NCBI GenBank assembly: GCA_003554225.1
Contig: PWFW01000102.1
Span: 1-39,569, forward strand
Source: Halanaerobiaceae bacterium
GTDB taxonomy: Bacteria > Bacillota > Halanaerobiia > Halanaerobiales > Halarsenatibacteraceae
Direction of reading: 5' to 3'
Length of the DNA: 39,569 nt
Shown here in pieces: positions 36,228 through 39,569 of this stretch (its first letter is position 1; every line of letters starts with the position of its first letter). The notes beneath the pieces were generated by a model. That model saw only the letters and a program-made list of their open reading frames with translations, was not told where the DNA came from and did no database searches. The position numbers and the translations under genes were made by a program.

Positions 36228-38927
36228 GTGGCCCGCCACAGCAAAAATGAAAACAAAAATACTTCCAGACTAAACTGGAGGCTATACATCTTTACTTCTC
36301 TGATTCTGCTTTTTTTCCTGGCTTTGGGAACCGTCCTGGGCGGCCTCTACTTTATCGTCAGCGAAACCCCGGATATCTCCGACTACCGGGGCGGACGGCA
36401 GAGCACCATGATATACAGCAGTGACGGCACCCTGATCAACAGCCTCTATCAGGAAAACAGAGTTTACGTCACCCTGGATGATATTCCCCGGGAACTGCAG
36501 CAGGCCATCGTGGCTATTGAAGACCATAATTTTTACGATCATCACGGAGTCGACCTGGTCGGCATAAGCAGAGCTTTGATAACCAATATAGCCGAAGGAA
36601 GGATAGTTCAGGGGGCCAGCACGATCACCCAGCAGCTGGCCCGGGAGGCCCTTTTAAGTCAGGAGAAGACCGTCTTCCGTAAGCTTCAGGAGATTTACCT
36701 GGCCCTGCAGTTTGAAAGGCTCTACACCAAATCCGAAATTCTGGAAATGTACTTAAATGAAATATTTTTCGGCCACAGCGCCTACGGTGTGGAGGCCGCT
36801 TCCCAGCAGTATTTTGGCAGATCCGTATCCGAGCTCAATCTAAGCGAATCGGCCCTGATCGCGGCCCTGCCCCGCTCTCCCAATTACTACTCGCCCTTCA
36901 ACAATGAAGATGCCGCTCGAAGCCGCCGTAACGTGGTCTTAAACCGCATGCAGCAGCTCGGCTATATAGATGAAGATGAATTTCAAACGGCCCGAACGGC
37001 CGAAATTGAGCTTCATCCCGACGGTCGCAGGCAGGTGGATGAGAGCGCTCCCTACTTTGTCCGCTACGTCAGAGATCAGCTGCTGAGGATGTTTGGCGCA
37101 CAGGAGGTTTACGGCGGCGGTTTGGAGGTTTATACCACCATCGACCTTGATAAACAGAAAAAAGCAGAGGAGGCTTTTCAGCAGGCCCTGCAGGAGGGTA
37201 TTATCCCCTCCCATGAAAGGGACGGTGAAATCGCCAATATCCAGCCTCAGTACGCCTCCCTTTCCCTGGACCCCACCACCGGAGAGATTAAGAGCATGAT
37301 CGGCGGTCGGGGCGATGATCAGTTTAACCGGGCCACTCAGGCCGCCCGGCAGCCGGGTTCGGCCTTTAAGCCCTTCGTTTATACCAGAGCAATCCAGGAG
37401 GGTTATTACCCCGCTTCGATAATCAGCGATATTCCCAGGCCGGCCTTCCGTTCCGACACAACCTACGAAATCTGGCCGGTTAACTTCGGACATGAATATC
37501 ACGGCATGGTCTCTCTGCGCCAGGCTCTGGCCTCTTCCCTCAATGTGGCGGCAGTAAATATGATTGAAAGTGTAGGAGTGGAGGAAACTATTGAAACCGC
37601 AAAAAATATGGGCATTACAACCTTCCAGCCCCAGGATTACTATGAAGATCATCTTTCGCTGGCCCTGGGCGGCTTAACCAGAGGGGTAACACCTTTAGAA
37701 ATGTCTTCAGCCTACGGTATTTACGCCAATGAAGGAGTCTGGATCGAGCCCCACGCCATCAAGCGGGTCGAAAACAGACGGGGCGATGTCCTCTACGAGG
37801 CCAATCCTCAAAAAAGGGTTGTCCTGGAGGAAGAAGATAACTATCTCATGCTCAGCATGCTGCGTTCGGTAGTCACCGACGGTACCGGCTGGCGGGCCGA
37901 TCTGGGCCGCCAGATAGCCGGCAAGACCGGGACAACCAATAGGTTTACCGATTCCTGGTTTGTCGGTTTTATTCCTGAACTGGTAACTACCGTCTGGATC
38001 GGTGAGGATTCACCGCGACCGATGACCTATCCCACCGGCAGAATTACCAGCGGCCAGTCCGTTCAGCTCTGGACTAAAATAATGGAGCCGATTCTTGAGG
38101 ATATACCTGAGACAACCTTTAACCGTCCTCAGGACATCATCTCCCTGGAAGTTGATCCCGCCACCGGACTTTTGGCCTCGGATAATCCCGGACAATCCGT
38201 CAATGAGGTCTTCAGAATGGACAATACTCCCGGCGAACGCAGTCCCCTCCAGGGAAGAATTGACACCGTCAGGCTTGACCGGGAAACTTTAAAACTGGCC
38301 ACCGATCAGACTCCGGCAGATCGGATAATCTCCGTTGATTATCTGGTGGACAGCGGCATCGTGCTCGGCCCCATTGATTTCGCCTTCGGACAGAACAGCC
38401 CTCCCGGGGGAGGACGTCAGCCGATCAGCGGAACCTATCAGGCCAGAAGCGGCATGCCGGTTCTCGAGATAGATCCCGAAACGGGGATTCCGGAAGCCGA
38501 TGAAGCCGGGGAATACAGCTATCTCCGGTTAACCGGTGAAACCGCGGATGGGGGCAGTCCCCTTGACATTCCCGAACTCGGCGATCAAACCCCGCAGGAT
38601 ATAACTCCCGCTCCCGAAAGCGTGCTGGAATTCCTGGAACGGGGCGAAGAAGAAGCCGATCCCGATGATCAGCCCGCCCCGGAAGTAGTCGATGACATTA
38701 TCGACCATTCGGCCGAAGATATTGAGGAAGATGACCCGGAAGAGGAACCTGAAGATGCCGCAGATCCCGACGAGCGGGATGCCGCCAGACAGGAACGCCG
38801 GGATAGAATAGACAGCCTGCTTCAGCTGCTCTCACCGGGTGAAGCGGAAGAGCTGGAAGAAGAGCTGGATGATGAGGAACTGGAAGAAGAATTAGAAGAG
38901 ATGCAGGAAGAAGAGGATGACAACTAA
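36228..38927 (+). CDS. Class A penicillin-binding protein (PBP1A-type) with acidic C-terminal tail
   Basis: GT51: AIEDHNFYDHHGVDLVGISRALITNI…GASTITQQLAREAL; transpeptidase SxxK (QPGSAFKPFVY), SLN, KTGTT (AGKTGTTNRFTDSWFVGF). GTG start 36228 preceded by TTTTTGGAGGTGAAAGCT. Confidence 0.95.
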   Translation: MARHSKNENKNTSRLNWRLYIFTSLILLFFLALGTVLGGLYFIVSETPDISDYRGGRQSTMIYSSDGTLINSLYQENRVYVTLDDIPRELQQAIVAIEDHNFYDHHGVDLVGISRALITNIAEGRIVQGASTITQQLAREALLSQEKTVFRKLQEIYLALQFERLYTKSEILEMYLNEIFFGHSAYGVEAASQQYFGRSVSELNLSESALIAALPRSPNYYSPFNNEDAARSRRNVVLNRMQQLGYIDEDEFQTARTAEIELHPDGRRQVDESAPYFVRYVRDQLLRMFGAQEVYGGGLEVYTTIDLDKQKKAEEAFQQALQEGIIPSHERDGEIANIQPQYASLSLDPTTGEIKSMIGGRGDDQFNRATQAARQPGSAFKPFVYTRAIQEGYYPASIISDIPRPAFRSDTTYEIWPVNFGHEYHGMVSLRQALASSLNVAAVNMIESVGVEETIETAKNMGITTFQPQDYYEDHLSLALGGLTRGVTPLEMSSAYGIYANEGVWIEPHAIKRVENRRGDVLYEANPQKRVVLEEEDNYLMLSMLRSVVTDGTGWRADLGRQIAGKTGTTNRFTDSWFVGFIPELVTTVWIGEDSPRPMTYPTGRITSGQSVQLWTKIMEPILEDIPETTFNRPQDIISLEVDPATGLLASDNPGQSVNEVFRMDNTPGERSPLQGRIDTVRLDRETLKLATDQTPADRIISVDYLVDSGIVLGPIDFAFGQNSPPGGGRQPISGTYQARSGMPVLEIDPETGIPEADEAGEYSYLRLTGETADGGSPLDIPELGDQTPQDITPAPESVLEFLERGEEEADPDDQPAPEVVDDIIDHSAEDIEEDDPEEEPEDAADPDERDAARQERRDRIDSLLQLLSPGEAEELEEELDDEELEEELEEMQEEEDDN

Positions 38928-39125
38928 AACAACAGATAGCAACTAAAGCAATAGATAGCAACTAGAACAACAGATAACTACTAAAGAAACAAAATAACAA
39001 CTAAATAGCAAGATAATAATTAAGTTACTAGAAAATAATTAAAGAACCAGATAATAACTAAAAAACAGGACAATAACTAAAATAGCAGATAGCATCTACA
39101 GCAAATAACAACTAAAAAGCAAATA
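38920..39125 (+). repeat. Degenerate tandem repeat array, about 11 units of mostly 19 bp (approx. RYAACTAAARNANCAGATA)
   Basis: Hand-aligned units at 38920, 38939, 38958, 38977, 38997, 39016, 39035, 39054, 39073, 39092, 39108. Confidence 0.85.
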
Positions 39126-39137
39126 AAAAGCAAAAGA

Positions 39138-39184
39138 CTCTTCGCTGTTTTATGTTGGTTTGACCCGTAATAAACAGCGATGAG
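39138..39184 (+). terminator. Hairpin following the repeat array (probable PBP transcript terminator)
   Basis: CTC-T-TCGCTGTTTTAT…AATAAACAGCGA-T-GAG inverted repeat followed by ctttatt. Confidence 0.5.
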
Positions 39185-39345
39185 CTTTATTAGCTATCGG
39201 AAAAGTATAATTTGTTAAATTAAGCATGTCAGTTATCAAAATTGAAGTTTTCAGACACATTACATGTACTTTTTCTGCCCATAAAGCAAATTGACCGGAT
39301 AAATTATTTCTTAAAGGAAAACAATAAAAGAAAATATTTCGCAGA

Positions 39346-39454
39346 AGCTAAGAATTTCTCTCTATTATACCCCTAAAACTAGCTGAGAATTTCTCTATTA
39401 TACTATTATACCACGAAAATAGCTGAGAATTTCTCTATTACGTCCCGAAAACTT
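39346..39454. repeat. Three tandem ~34-40 bp repeats, core AGCTRAGAATTTCTCTATTA
   Basis: Units at 39346-39380, 39381-39420, 39421-39454 share AGCT(A/G)AGAATTTCTCT…ATTA…C(C/T)(C/A)(T/G)AAAA. Confidence 0.8.
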
Positions 39455-39569
39455 ATGTGTGCTGTACTGCAATATTCACAATTGTCGGAAAAGTAAAGCC
39501 CCTAAAAGTCCATTAGTATTACCATTAGTATTAATTTCCGGGTATATTTTCAAGATATAAATAAAAGAG

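Noticed and set aside
36939-37652. 237-aa minus-strand ORF inside the PBP gene
   Set aside because: Antisense shadow ORF in a GC-rich coding region with no recognisable motif
38920-39125. CRISPR interpretation of the repeat array
   Set aside because: Units are ~19 bp, degenerate and directly adjacent without spacers; no cas genes in the window

Overview
The window looks like chromosome from a diderm anaerobic Firmicute, most likely Halanaerobiales-like; that assignment is inferred from gene content. Nearly all genes are on the minus strand; the clear exceptions are abrB, a class A PBP gene and a 5'-truncated ORF at the left edge. Main blocks: (1) an lct-like lactate module (FadR/LldR-type regulator, etfB, etfA, FAD-dependent lactate/glycolate dehydrogenase, larA racemase) with a perfect 21-bp palindromic candidate operator just upstream of etfB; (2) nusB, DUF2273, AmaP-like and Asp23 genes; (3) an NADH:rubredoxin-type oxidoreductase, efp, an M24 peptidase, aroQ and aroK; (4) a type IV pilus/T2SS-like operon (pilB, pilC, five pilin-like genes, pilM, pilN, pilO-like, secretin), which implies an outer membrane; (5) aroE, crp/fnr, fur and divergent abrB; (6) sleB-like, DUF4911, U32 peptidase, mltG, DUF1292, ruvX, ireB, alaS and tyrS; (7) a compositionally distinct PBP1A gene whose stop codon lies inside the first unit of a degenerate ~19-bp tandem repeat array. 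I see no convincing new defence or mobile system. The best leads are a leaderless GspH-like pseudopilin (Met in place of Phe1), an Ldh-EtfAB module lacking the EtfA ferredoxin domain, an Arg32-type EF-P with no modification gene nearby, an unlisted 56-aa CxxC/CxxC microprotein, and the post-PBP repeat array. No tRNA, rRNA, CRISPR or transposase was recognised.
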